Assembly: GCA_031553005.1 (NCBI GenBank)
Contig: JAVBMA010000014.1
Location: forward strand, 1-64,000
Direction of reading: 5' to 3'
DNA from: RGIG9379 sp031553005
Lineage (GTDB): Bacteria; Bacteroidota; Bacteroidia; Bacteroidales; Paludibacteraceae
Length of the DNA stretch: 64,000 nucleotides
Below the pieces are notes generated by a model. That model had not been told where the DNA came from and made no database searches. It saw only the letters and a list, made by a program, of their open reading frames with translations. Each line of letters begins with the position of its first letter. Positions within the stretch are counted from its first letter, which is position 1. The position numbers and the translations under genes are program-made. Positions 9,048 to 16,874 of the stretch are shown here, in pieces.

Positions 9048-9929
9048 TCACACCGTATCCATAAAACTTCTCTGTACTCTGTTAAATATCAGAATACTAA
9101 TAAATAATAACACAATCATAAACCCAAAACTGTAACCTAAAGAGTACCAACTAAAGCTTCCTGAACCTAACGTACCGTATTTAAATGCCTCTATAATAGA
9201 TGTTAATGGATTGAGAGACATGATTGATTTCAATTTTTGATTTGTAATAGTACTGAGCGGGTAAATAATCGGGGTTGCATACATCCATAATTGAACAAAG
9301 AAAGTCAACAATAAGGTCAAATCCCTGTACTTTGTTGTCAATGATGAAAACAGGATGCCAAAAGCCAATGCCAGGCCAGACATCATAATAATCAGTATCG
9401 GAAACAATAATATGTAAATATTAGGAGCAATATGCACATCGGTAAAAATCACATAATAGAGATATACAACCAGAAATAGTGATAATTGGATGAAAAGCCG
9501 AACCAGATTGGAGGTGATAGTTGCTAAAGGTACGATCAGGCGGGGAAAATATACTTTTCCAAAAATAGCCGCATTGGAAAGGAATGTGTTTGAAGTACTA
9601 TTCAAACAAGTAGAAAAATATTGCCACAAAGAGATTCCTGCCAGATAAAACAAAGGTTGTGGTAAACCGTCGGTACTGATGCCTGCTATTCCTCCAAATA
9701 CAACCATATACATGATTGTAGTCATAATCGGTTGAATAAAAAACCACAGCGGGCCTAATATGGTTTGTTTGTATTGAGTTATGATATCGCGCTTTACAAA
9801 CATCTTATATAGATCCCGGTATTGATAGATCTCTTTAATATTTATCTCGAAAAGTCCGTTTCTTGGCTTTATTTCAGTATCCCAATCCGGCTTTGTTTTG
9901 CTTTTTTTTAAATCAAATATCTTTCCCAC
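9048..9929 (-). CDS. wzm: ABC-2 type polysaccharide export permease (Wzm type)
   Basis: 293 residues with a cytoplasmic N-terminus and six hydrophobic segments (about 60-85, 95-120, 135-165, 170-195, 205-225, 255-280). YRDLYKMFVKRDIITQYKQTILGPLWFFIQP is split over the classic start of ABC-2 polysaccharide permeases, and SLNPLTSIIEAFKYG near the end is a conserved Wzm/TagG segment. The start is a GTG at 9929; no ATG lies close enough to keep the conserved N-terminus. It is the first gene of the minus-strand capsule operon. About 670 bp of gene-free sequence upstream presumably holds the promoter. Confidence 0.9.
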   Translation of the reverse strand: MGKIFDLKKSKTKPDWDTEIKPRNGLFEINIKEIYQYRDLYKMFVKRDIITQYKQTILGPLWFFIQPIMTTIMYMVVFGGIAGISTDGLPQPLFYLAGISLWQYFSTCLNSTSNTFLSNAAIFGKVYFPRLIVPLATITSNLVRLFIQLSLFLVVYLYYVIFTDVHIAPNIYILLFPILIIMMSGLALAFGILFSSLTTKYRDLTLLLTFFVQLWMYATPIIYPLSTITNQKLKSIMSLNPLTSIIEAFKYGTLGSGSFSWYSLGYSFGFMIVLLFISILIFNRVQRSFMDTV

Positions 9930-10528
9930 TAAATTCTTTTTATTTTAAACCAATTCTTCTTTTAAAATCCGTTTTTTCACGGCTTCGCCATTCTGAATAA
10001 CATTATTCAGAGAAAAAGTGAATTTTACCAAACTCACTATTAAACAACAAATAAAAAACAATTGTTTTTATAACTGATAGAAATGATTTATATTCCTAAC
10101 TTTTATTCAAAAAAATACTTTGAAAAGGGTTAAAAACTGAATATACTTATTTTTTACCTTTACAGACTAATACGATTTGATATGATCCGACTGATTTGTC
10201 TTTATTCGAAATTTTTGTACGTCTCCCCGAATTATTATGTTTCGTTCTAAACCTTTTCAAAGAAAAATCCGAAATGAGATATAACATACAATGCTGTTCC
10301 AATTATTTATAGCTGTCTAAATAGTTATTTATAATATTTTGAGTAAGAAAAATAAAATTTAACTCCGAACTCGCATTATTTCTAAACTTCCGGTAAACTG
10401 ATTCATACAAATATAAATAAAAACCTTATTTAATACCTGATAAAATAGACTTGGGTACTATGTTTATATGAAATATTTGCATTTTATTTCCTACCGGAGT
10501 ATTATATGCAATTTTTGTTCCAAAAAAT
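9930..10528. other. Gene-free spacer upstream of the polysaccharide operon
   Basis: AT-rich sequence with no convincing reading frame. A TAnnTTTG match on the minus strand (10408-10415) lies about 480 bases upstream of wzm; I see no good -33 partner, so its use is doubtful. No invertible-promoter repeats and no UpxY-like antitermination gene are visible beside it. The length would allow a long leader RNA, but no specific structure was recognised. Confidence 0.4.
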
Positions 10529-10563
10529 AAAAGAGCAGAAATCTTTAAATTTACTGCTCTTTT
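10522..10563 (-). terminator. Intrinsic terminator after the PLP aminotransferase
   Basis: Inverted repeat AAAAGAGCAG (10529-10538) with CTGCTCTTTT (10554-10563), loop about 15 nt, followed on the minus strand by a T-rich run (A-rich on plus at 10522-10532). It lies 35 bp past the aminotransferase stop at 10598. Confidence 0.7.
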
Positions 10564-10597
10564 TACTATACCATCCTCTATGTCTTTTATCAAATAT

Positions 10598-11917
10598 TTA
10601 TGCTTTTTCCACTTTGTGATCTTTTTGGAATGCTTTTAGCCGTTCTTCGAGTTCCTCATATTGATTGTCCTGAATAAACGAAGTACAAGCGCGGATTCCT
10701 TGCTGTAAACTTCCTGTCGTACTCAAAGAAATTGCGCTTACCCCATAGAAAAGAAGTTCTTGCATCAACTCTCCTCCGGTCATTCCCGGATATCCGATAG
10801 TAAAATAGAACCCATCTCCCACCGGTTGATCAATATCCTTGTCATAAACAATCTCAAAACCGTTTTGGAGGAAAATACGTTTCAACTTTGCAGCCCTGCG
10901 TCCATATTCATGTACGCTTGCCAGAAAGTTGAATTTTCCGTCGGAAGCAGCCTTAAACATAGCAGCCATAGCATATTGGACAGAGTGTGCAGTTCCTGAC
11001 GAAAGGCAATAAAGCACACGATTAACAAATACATTGCCGAATTCGCTTACACCATATCTTTGGGCTAATCCTGGGAATGATTGTTTATACAATTTGTTTG
11101 ATATTGCGGCAATACCAATGCGTTGTCCGGCATAACTAAATGCTTTGGAACCGGAAATCAACAAAATGTAGTTATCTGTGTATTTAGCTACTGACGGTTG
11201 AAACGGAGCTTGAAAAGGTTTGCTTAAATCTTTACGGAAATCCATTGCAAAATAAGCAAGGTCTTCCATTACAATTACGCCATATTTAGTTGCCAATTCG
11301 CCGATACCTTTCAATTCGCTCTCCGTAAGGCATACCCAAGATGGATTGTTCGGATTGGAATAAACGATATTACAGATATTTCCTTTTTGCAGATAGCTTT
11401 CAACTTTTGATATCAGCTTTTCTCCACGGTAATCGTACATATCAAACGATTCGTATTTCATCCCCAACACAACTAGCTGGTTTTTCTGAACCGGAAAACC
11501 GGGATCGATAAAAAGAACCGTATCTTTTGATGAGTCGCGCTGACCTGAAACCAAAAAAGAGGCAAATGTGCCCTGCATGGAACCGGATACGGGAATACAC
11601 CCCTGAGGTAATATGTCAATATCTATAAATGCTTTGATAAAACGGGATGCTTCTTCTTTTAATGTTGGCAAACCGTCCAGCATAGGATATATTGAAGCCG
11701 CACCGTTTTTCAACGCCTGAATCTCAGCTTCCACACCGATAGCTTCGGGAGCAAGTCCGGGAACCCCCATCTCCATCCGGACATATTTCTTACCGGTTCT
11801 TTTTTCAACTTCGTTTGTGATTGCTACTACTTCGCGGATAGTCGCTTCTTTAAAATCTGGTAAATTAAAACTGTCTATAACAGATTTAACTACTTCGTAA
11901 TCAATTGGAGTATTCAT
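10598..11917 (-). CDS. PLP-dependent aminotransferase, fold type I
   Basis: 439 residues. The Schiff-base lysine sits in LISGSKAFSYAGQRIG, and the cofactor segment NIVYSNPNNPSWVCL carries the conserved Asn-Pro. EDLAYFAMDF supplies the aspartate/tyrosine pair that stacks on pyridoxal. It therefore converts an amino acid plus 2-oxoglutarate to a 2-oxoacid plus glutamate. Substrate is not readable from sequence. It is the last of four same-strand genes starting with iorB, which suggests it feeds aryl-2-oxoacids to indolepyruvate oxidoreductase; this is inference from context only. Confidence 0.85.
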   Translation of the reverse strand: MNTPIDYEVVKSVIDSFNLPDFKEATIREVVAITNEVEKRTGKKYVRMEMGVPGLAPEAIGVEAEIQALKNGAASIYPMLDGLPTLKEEASRFIKAFIDIDILPQGCIPVSGSMQGTFASFLVSGQRDSSKDTVLFIDPGFPVQKNQLVVLGMKYESFDMYDYRGEKLISKVESYLQKGNICNIVYSNPNNPSWVCLTESELKGIGELATKYGVIVMEDLAYFAMDFRKDLSKPFQAPFQPSVAKYTDNYILLISGSKAFSYAGQRIGIAAISNKLYKQSFPGLAQRYGVSEFGNVFVNRVLYCLSSGTAHSVQYAMAAMFKAASDGKFNFLASVHEYGRRAAKLKRIFLQNGFEIVYDKDIDQPVGDGFYFTIGYPGMTGGELMQELLFYGVSAISLSTTGSLQQGIRACTSFIQDNQYEELEERLKAFQKDHKVEKA

Positions 11918-11923
11918 TATAGT

Positions 11924-12007
11924 GAAGAATTAAGAATGAAGAATTAAGAATAAAAAGTTAAAAAGTATAGCTACTCTTACACTTGTCTACTCTTTTACTC
12001 GTCAACT
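11924..12007. repeat. Adjacent 7-bp and 8-bp period arrays
   Basis: 11924-11951 is an exact alternation of GAAGAAT and TAAGAAT (period 7). From 11973 the word ACT recurs every 8 bases four times in a row (ACTCTTAC, ACTTGTCT, ACTCTTTT, ACTCGTCA). The array runs into the stop region of the GNAT gene. Confidence 0.85.
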
Positions 12008-12533
12008 AAAAATCATTAATCAGTTGTAATACATAATTTTCTTTCCAACCATCAGGTGTTTTCAACCATGAGTTTAATTTGCCGGAAATAACAAAACCTT
12101 TTTTTTGAAACAAAGCCAGACTCTTTGTATTATCCTCAGCAATATTGCAGTACAATTGCTTTAATTTCAGAAAATTAAAAGCGTATTGGATAAAGACGTC
12201 CAAAGCTTGGGAGCCAAATCCTTTCGCCTGATATGACGGGTCAATCAGAATACCGATACTGGCGCGGTTGTGATACGGATCGAAGTCAAACATATCCACT
12301 GTCCCGATCGTCTTTTTCTCCTTTTGAAGGACAATCATCAATCGTAATTGCCGGGATGTGTATAAATCTTCGGGCTGTGATTCTATGTATTGCTTGAGGG
12401 TAAAACGGGAATAAGGGGCTATTGTAATACCTGCCGACCATAATTGTGTATCATTTTCCCATTGATACAATACTTCAAGGTCTTCCGGTTCCAGTGCCCT
12501 TAGCCGGATTATATCATTTTCTAAAAAGATCAT
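12006..12533 (-). CDS. GNAT family N-acetyltransferase (RimJ/RimL-like)
   Basis: 175 residues. IRLRALEPEDLEVLYQWEND is the usual opening of the RimJ/SpeG-like branch. IGILIDPSYQAKGFGSQAL holds the acetyl-CoA pyrophosphate loop (Q/R-x-x-G-x-G type), and NTKSLALFQKKGFVISGK the C-terminal motif. It would acetylate a primary amine (protein N-terminus, polyamine or small molecule) using acetyl-CoA in the cytoplasm. The spacer to the upstream DUF4293 gene is 43 bp, consistent with one transcript. The substrate is unknown. Confidence 0.85.
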   Translation of the reverse strand: MIFLENDIIRLRALEPEDLEVLYQWENDTQLWSAGITIAPYSRFTLKQYIESQPEDLYTSRQLRLMIVLQKEKKTIGTVDMFDFDPYHNRASIGILIDPSYQAKGFGSQALDVFIQYAFNFLKLKQLYCNIAEDNTKSLALFQKKGFVISGKLNSWLKTPDGWKENYVLQLINDF

Positions 12534-12576
12534 ATTACAAGATATTCAGATGATCAGATTTTCAGAAAACACCGGA

Positions 12577-13032
12577 TTATCTTAATCTGTCAGTTGCTCT
12601 GACCAAAGCTTCGTCTTTTCCGATTGACCGGATTGACAAATAAGATAAAACGATATTAATTGCCGGAAGAATAACAGGCCATTTAAGAAGAATTTCGTTG
12701 GATGAAAACCGTTCTTTCAATATCCAATAATAACCTCCCAGCATTACATAAAATCCGATTATGAGCAAAATATTGAAAACGCATAAGCGTATCTGGAGTA
12801 ATCTTTTTTTGAAAAGAAAAAGGGCAGCCAATGCAATCAGAATATTTGAAATACAAAGAACCAGAAGCGGCCACATACTATATTCCAAACTTTTGTCGAC
12901 GTATGCCCCCAATACTGTTATCGTATAGAATACATTTTCACCTGATATGAGTTCCATAATAGGAAACCCGATAGTCAAAGATGTAAGAATAGCTATTATT
13001 AATAAATATATAGTTTGTATTCGCTGAATCAT
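12577..13032 (-). CDS. DUF4293 family membrane protein
   Basis: 151 residues with four predicted membrane spans (about 8-28, 50-72, 80-102, 115-135). MIQRIQTIYLLIIAI at the start and the hydrophobic four-helix layout match the Bacteroidetes-specific DUF4293 family, which has no known function. It lies between a GNAT gene and iorB on the same strand. A GGCATGCC palindrome at 13077-13106 stands between it and iorB and could uncouple them. Confidence 0.75.
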   Translation of the reverse strand: MIQRIQTIYLLIIAILTSLTIGFPIMELISGENVFYTITVLGAYVDKSLEYSMWPLLVLCISNILIALAALFLFKKRLLQIRLCVFNILLIIGFYVMLGGYYWILKERFSSNEILLKWPVILPAINIVLSYLSIRSIGKDEALVRATDRLR

Positions 13033-13076
13033 ATCTTGTTAATAATTAATTTGTAACGTGGCAAATAATATTTAAA

Positions 13077-13106
13077 CATAAAGCCGTGGCATGCCGCGGC
13101 TTTATG
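13077..13106. repeat. GGCATGCC-centred palindrome (REP-like)
   Basis: A 30-bp near-perfect palindrome in the iorB-DUF4293 spacer: CATAAAGCCGTGGC pairs with GCCGCGGCTTTATG around the central ATGC, with G-T wobbles. Related palindromes lie at 31460-31488 and 33587-33610. No long T-run follows, so terminator activity is uncertain. Confidence 0.8.
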
Positions 13107-13114
13107 GAACATTT

Positions 13115-13705
13115 TCATTTTTTATTACCCATCTCTTCGGCAATTTTTCGTCCCGCTTCCAACGCTTTCAGATTCAAATTGACGATATCCTCTCCTTTTC
13201 TTTCGAAGATGGAACGGATCCCGTTTTTTATTTCTTCGTAAGGGATACTCAAGAACGGCGTTGAAGCGCCTAACATAACCATATTGGAAACGCGGGCAGA
13301 ACCCAACTCTTTTGCAATTTTTTCTACGTCAAGAATTACGTGGTTTTTTATCTTTTTGATTTCACTCAAAAGATCTTCCACTGCCGGATAATCAGGAATA
13401 TTAATTAATGGAATTTCATTTGTTACCAACCAACCGTCTTTTTTTAAATAAGGTAAATAACGCAGGGATTCCATCGGTTCGAGCGAAATAATAAGGTCAG
13501 CCGAACCATTGGCTATTAAATCCGAAGCAATAGGAGAATCTGAAATTCGAAGATTGGATTGTACATCTCCTCCGCGCTGGCTCATTCCATGAACTTCAGC
13601 CTGCTTCATATAAAGATTGTTTTTAACCGCAGCTTCACCTATAACCGCAGCAATAGACAAAATCCCTTGTCCTCCTACTCCTGATAAAATAATATCTGTT
13701 TTCAT
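13115..13705 (-). CDS. iorB: Indolepyruvate ferredoxin oxidoreductase, beta subunit
   Basis: 196 residues, the usual length. DIILSGVGGQGILSIAAVIGE is the opening glycine-rich motif of the POR-gamma/IorB fold, and AEVHGMSQRGGDVQSNLRIS is the diagnostic IorB segment. With IorA it oxidises aryl pyruvates (from Trp, Tyr, Phe) to aryl-acetyl-CoA and reduces ferredoxin. Unusually the alpha subunit gene is not adjacent: iorA lies 10.5 kb away at 24179-25759. Downstream on the same strand are DUF4293, GNAT and aminotransferase genes. The assignment is strong; the aryl substrate range is family knowledge. Confidence 0.9.
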   Translation of the reverse strand: MKTDIILSGVGGQGILSIAAVIGEAAVKNNLYMKQAEVHGMSQRGGDVQSNLRISDSPIASDLIANGSADLIISLEPMESLRYLPYLKKDGWLVTNEIPLINIPDYPAVEDLLSEIKKIKNHVILDVEKIAKELGSARVSNMVMLGASTPFLSIPYEEIKNGIRSIFERKGEDIVNLNLKALEAGRKIAEEMGNKK

Positions 13706-13824
13706 GATTTTCAGTTAGATATTGTAAGTCTCAAACTTCAGAATTTGATGGTTAGCATCAAATTCGATACGAAACGAACAAATTTTACTATTAAAATTTT
13801 AAGTTAGTAATTCATTTTAGATTG

Positions 13825-13832
13825 CAAATGTA
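13825..13832 (-). promoter_or_regulatory. Candidate Bacteroidetes -7 box for iorB
   Basis: TACATTTG on the minus strand fits TAnnTTTG and lies about 120 bases upstream of the iorB ATG. No clear -33 TTTG is visible. Confidence 0.3.
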
Positions 13833-13965
13833 AAAAAAATCCGACAGATTCGCTTAGAAAATCAAACGCAATTTACGGGAAAGCGAAGCGTGTAGAATAA
13901 ACGCTTGCCGTTTATCATTTTTATCATTTAGCCGATTAGACAAAAAAACAAATGAATTACCGAAT

Positions 13966-14000
13966 CCTGACTCCTGGTTCTTGATTCTTGGTTCCTGATT
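13966..14000. repeat. 7-bp period array (CTTGATT/CCTGGTT units)
   Basis: Five consecutive 7-mers (CCTGACT, CCTGGTT, CTTGATT, CTTGGTT, CCTGATT). It is related to the array inside the glycosyltransferase gene at 1957-1984. It lies in the 518-bp spacer between divergent iorB and aspC, which otherwise holds only candidate promoters. Confidence 0.85.
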
Positions 14001-14178
14001 CTGAAATGAAATCCCAAACAGATACTCTAAATAAAGCAATAAGTACAATATTTTATCTTATTGGCACAATATCTGGCTATTTCAATAACATATTATTGCA
14101 TTATTTCAGCAATACAAATACATATTGTTTCTTTAAAATATTTTTTTCTTTCATCTTGTATGTTACTAAATATTTTCA

Positions 14179-14186
14179 TAAATTTG
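14179..14186 (+). promoter_or_regulatory. Candidate promoter of the aspartate aminotransferase gene
   Basis: TAAATTTG fits the Bacteroidetes -7 consensus. CTTG at 14155-14158 is about 20 bases upstream, an acceptable -33 element. Transcription would start near 14191, giving a leader of about 30 nt before the ATG at 14224. Confidence 0.55.
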
Positions 14187-14223
14187 CATCCCGAGAAAAA
14201 GTTATACTTTAAATAAAAACACA

Positions 14224-15420
14224 ATGAACCAAGTTTCAGCTCGTTTAGCAGCATTGTCTCCGTCGGAGACGCTTGCCATGTCACAAAAAAGTAGTGAATT
14301 GACAGCGCAGGGTATTGATGTAATTAATCTTAGTGTAGGAGAACCCGATTTTAATACTCCAACACACATAAAGGAAGCTGCAAAAAAGGCGATTGATAAT
14401 AATTTTTCATTCTATTCGCCGGTACCGGGATATTTGCCTCTTCGTAAAGCAATCGTTGATAAATTAAAGAAAGAAAATAATCTTGATTATAAAGCTGACC
14501 AGATTGTATGCTCCAACGGTGCCAAACAATCCGTTTGTAACGTATTGATGTGTATTATAGGTAAAGGTGACGAAGTAATAATTCCCGCTCCTTACTGGGT
14601 TAGCTATGTTGAAATGGTGAAACTTGCAGAAGGAACCAATGTTATTGTCAGTGCAGGTATTGACCAGGATTTCAAAATGACACCGGCTCAATTGGAAGCT
14701 GCAATTACTCCGAAAACAAAAGCATTGATTTTATGCTCGCCTTCCAACCCTACAGGAAGTGTTTATACAAAAGAAGAACTAAAAGGATTGGCCGATGTAT
14801 TGGCTAAATATCCGAATGTTATCGTAATTGCAGATGAAATTTACGAACATATCAATTATATAGGAAAGCACGAGAGTATTGCTCAATTTGATTCAATCAA
14901 AGACCACGTTGTTATCATAAACGGTGTATCCAAGGCATACGCGATGACAGGATGGCGCTTGGGTTGGGTTGCAGCTCCGCAATGGATTGCTGCTGCATGC
15001 AACAAACTACAGGGGCAATATACTTCCGGACCTTCTTCTATCGCACAAAAAGCAGCAGAAGCAGCATATACCGGAGACCAGACTCCTGTTAAAGATATGC
15101 AAAAAGCATTCGAACGCCGCCGGGATTTAGTAGTTAACCTTGCAAAAGAGATACCGGGCTTCAAAGTAAGCATTCCTAAAGGAGCATTCTACCTTTTCCC
15201 TGAATGCAACTCTTATTTTGGAAAAACAACTCCTAAAGGAGCTGCTATAAAAACCGCTGCCGACCTTGCCATGTACCTATTAGAAGAAGGTCACGTTGCA
15301 TGTGTAGGAGGAGACGCTTTCGGTGCGCCAAACTGTATTCGTATGTCTTATGCAACTTCCGATGAAAAATTGGTTGAAGCATTCGCCCGCATCAAAAAAG
15401 CACTCGAAAACTTGAAGTAG
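14224..15420 (+). CDS. aspC: Aspartate/aromatic-type aminotransferase, class I
   Basis: 398 residues. INLSVGEPDFNTPTHI, ILCSPSNPTGSVYTKEEL, ADEIYEHINY and the PLP lysine in NGVSKAYAMTGWRLGW define the class I (Ig subgroup) aspartate aminotransferases. It interconverts aspartate and oxaloacetate with 2-oxoglutarate/glutamate in the cytoplasm. It is monocistronic: a TAnnTTTG promoter precedes it and a long imperfect hairpin follows, shared with the convergent CDGSH gene. Its final codons run directly into a TTGAAA-type repeat. Substrate breadth could include aromatic amino acids, which would suit the nearby 2-oxoacid oxidoreductases. Confidence 0.9.
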   Translation: MNQVSARLAALSPSETLAMSQKSSELTAQGIDVINLSVGEPDFNTPTHIKEAAKKAIDNNFSFYSPVPGYLPLRKAIVDKLKKENNLDYKADQIVCSNGAKQSVCNVLMCIIGKGDEVIIPAPYWVSYVEMVKLAEGTNVIVSAGIDQDFKMTPAQLEAAITPKTKALILCSPSNPTGSVYTKEELKGLADVLAKYPNVIVIADEIYEHINYIGKHESIAQFDSIKDHVVIINGVSKAYAMTGWRLGWVAAPQWIAAACNKLQGQYTSGPSSIAQKAAEAAYTGDQTPVKDMQKAFERRRDLVVNLAKEIPGFKVSIPKGAFYLFPECNSYFGKTTPKGAAIKTAADLAMYLLEEGHVACVGGDAFGAPNCIRMSYATSDEKLVEAFARIKKALENLK

Positions 15421-15506
15421 TTGAAATTTGAAAGGTGAAAACTGAAAGTTAAATAAATCATCTCTTATTTCCATAACTTTCAGTTTTCACCTTTCAATTT
15501 TCAACT
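15419..15506. terminator. Bidirectional hairpin built of 7-bp repeats between convergent genes
   Basis: Arms of 33 bp (15419-15451 and 15474-15506) match with one mismatch, with a 22-nt loop. Both arms are made of GAAAGGT/GAAAACT-type heptads. They begin at the aspC stop and end 6 bp before the CDGSH stop, so this is probably a shared terminator. Confidence 0.75.
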
Positions 15507-15511
15507 ATATT

Positions 15512-16282
15512 CTACCATTCCTTTCCACTATCCCCAAATTCCGGTTTTTTCTTCCATTTGAAATTGGCATGGGTTCCATCGCAAAAAGGCTTATTCGAAG
15601 AAGCTCCGCAACGGCATAATGTAACCCGGTTACGAATCTCATAGCTCTGTCCGTTAGCACTCTCAACCCGGATACCTCCACGCACCCATATAGGTCCGCT
15701 AACCCTAATTCCCGGATCTTCCACAATTCCTATCGAAGGCTCAAAATCGGGCTCATATACTTTCTTCTCCTGTTTATCCCAGATTATCAATCTTCCTGCC
15801 GAACAATGAGCCGATTCTCTTTTTGCAAGCTCAATCTCCTCGGGTGTTTCGGCTCGCTCCACAATATTCCATATCCGCCCTTTCGCATCACAAAAACGAA
15901 CAAATGCACAATAAGCCTCGTTATCAACCAAAATCAACGAAGGGCCTTCAATCTTTTCCGCATTAGCGGTTAAAGGCTCAAAAGAAGCCGTCTCTTCCGG
16001 ATCCCAGTCCAATTGTTTATGCTCTCCCGTACAATAAGGCTTATCCGATGATGCTCCGCAACGGCAAAGGGCACAGCATGGTTCATTACCTGTATCAAAT
16101 GACTTTCCTTCCCGGTATGTCCAGTTTTCCCCATCTTCATTCGGAGTTATAATCTGTTCATTCATAGGAGGCTTTCCAAATAATAAATAAGGGCCGTCTT
16201 TTGTGATCTTTATATAGATCGAGTCCGCAACATTTTTTAGGCCGCTTTCTTTTTCTGCCTGATCTTTTTTCTGCATAGACAT
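15512..16282 (-). CDS. Double CDGSH iron-sulfur domain protein
   Basis: 256 residues. Two CDGSH-type 2Fe-2S motifs are visible: CRCGASSDKPYCTGEH around residue 75 and CRCGASSNKPFCDGTH near the C-terminus (about 225). Each has the three Cys plus one His ligand set. The first has Thr in place of the usual Asp of CDG. The region between (about 110-210) has no cysteine cluster that I can assign. Such proteins carry redox-active, transferable clusters; the partner is unknown. It is convergent with aspC. Given the ferredoxin-dependent enzymes nearby, a role in electron transfer or cluster storage is plausible but unproven. Confidence 0.85.
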   Translation of the reverse strand: MSMQKKDQAEKESGLKNVADSIYIKITKDGPYLLFGKPPMNEQIITPNEDGENWTYREGKSFDTGNEPCCALCRCGASSDKPYCTGEHKQLDWDPEETASFEPLTANAEKIEGPSLILVDNEAYCAFVRFCDAKGRIWNIVERAETPEEIELAKRESAHCSAGRLIIWDKQEKKVYEPDFEPSIGIVEDPGIRVSGPIWVRGGIRVESANGQSYEIRNRVTLCRCGASSNKPFCDGTHANFKWKKKPEFGDSGKEW

Positions 16283-16513
16283 TTGTGTGTTTAAGTAGTA
16301 AACAAGTAAAAAATGCTCATCACCTATTTACATCGGTTATTTTTCAAAAACAATCCAAAACAACAAATAGTTCCGAAAGAAAAATAGATTATCAAAAAAT
16401 AGATTATTCCGACATTAGAAAATAGACAAATATTCACTCTTAATATCTGCCAATTTGCTAACTCCTCCACTCAAAAAAATATAAAAAGATTTTTCTTTGT
16501 CTTTTAAAAGCGA

Positions 16514-16521
16514 TACCTTTG
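16514..16521 (+). promoter_or_regulatory. Candidate promoter of the vor operon
   Basis: TACCTTTG followed by CA matches the common Bacteroidetes -7 form TAnnTTTGCA. TTTG occurs upstream at 16496-16499, closer than ideal. A start near 16527 would give a leader of about 30 nt before the ferredoxin ATG. Confidence 0.5.
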
Positions 16522-16556
16522 CAGACATTAATTTAACGAACATAAATATTCAAAAA

Positions 16557-16781
16557 ATGGCTAAAGTAAAAGGAACTGTCGTTGTAAACAACGAAAGGTG
16601 CAAAGGATGCGAACTCTGTGTTGTAGCCTGCCCTTCCAATGTTTTAGCGATGTCCAAACATGTAAATGCAAAAGGATATAACTACGCTTATATGGCAGAC
16701 GAAGAGGCATGTATAGGTTGTGCTAATTGTGCTGTTGTCTGTCCGGACGGATGTATTACCGTTTATAGAGCTAAAATTTAA
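16557..16781 (+). CDS. vorD: 2x[4Fe-4S] ferredoxin subunit of 2-oxoacid oxidoreductase
   Basis: 74 residues from the ATG at 16557. The open frame reaches back to 16497, but that would overlap the promoter. Two complete CxxCxxCxxxCP motifs are present: CKGCELCVVACP and CIGCANCAVVCP. It is the delta (ferredoxin-like) subunit that passes electrons from the TPP subunit to external ferredoxin. It heads the cluster vorD-vorB-vorA-vorC. A 7-bp repeat spacer of 93 bp separates it from vorB. Confidence 0.9.
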   Translation: MAKVKGTVVVNNERCKGCELCVVACPSNVLAMSKHVNAKGYNYAYMADEEACIGCANCAVVCPDGCITVYRAKI

Positions 16782-16787
16782 TAATAG

Positions 16788-16867
16788 TTGAGAATTGAAA
16801 TTGAATGCAGTTTTCATTAAAGCATTCATTCTCAACTTTCTATTTTCAACTCTCAACTTTCAACTAA
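16788..16867. repeat. 7-bp period array in the vorD-vorB spacer
   Basis: An array of TTCAACT/CTCAACT units, preceded by a partly complementary block (AGTTGAGAATTGAAATTGAA). The two can form an imperfect hairpin inside the operon. Confidence 0.75.
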
Positions 16868-16874
16868 ATTAACC

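Noticed and set aside
9930..10528. Invertible capsule promoter
   Set aside because: No inverted repeat pair of recombination-site type was seen around a promoter, and no invertase gene is in the window.
13854..14048. Small frame over the heptad array between iorB and aspC
   Set aside because: Its sequence (QNQEPRIKNQESG) is just the translated repeat, and it overlaps both candidate promoters.
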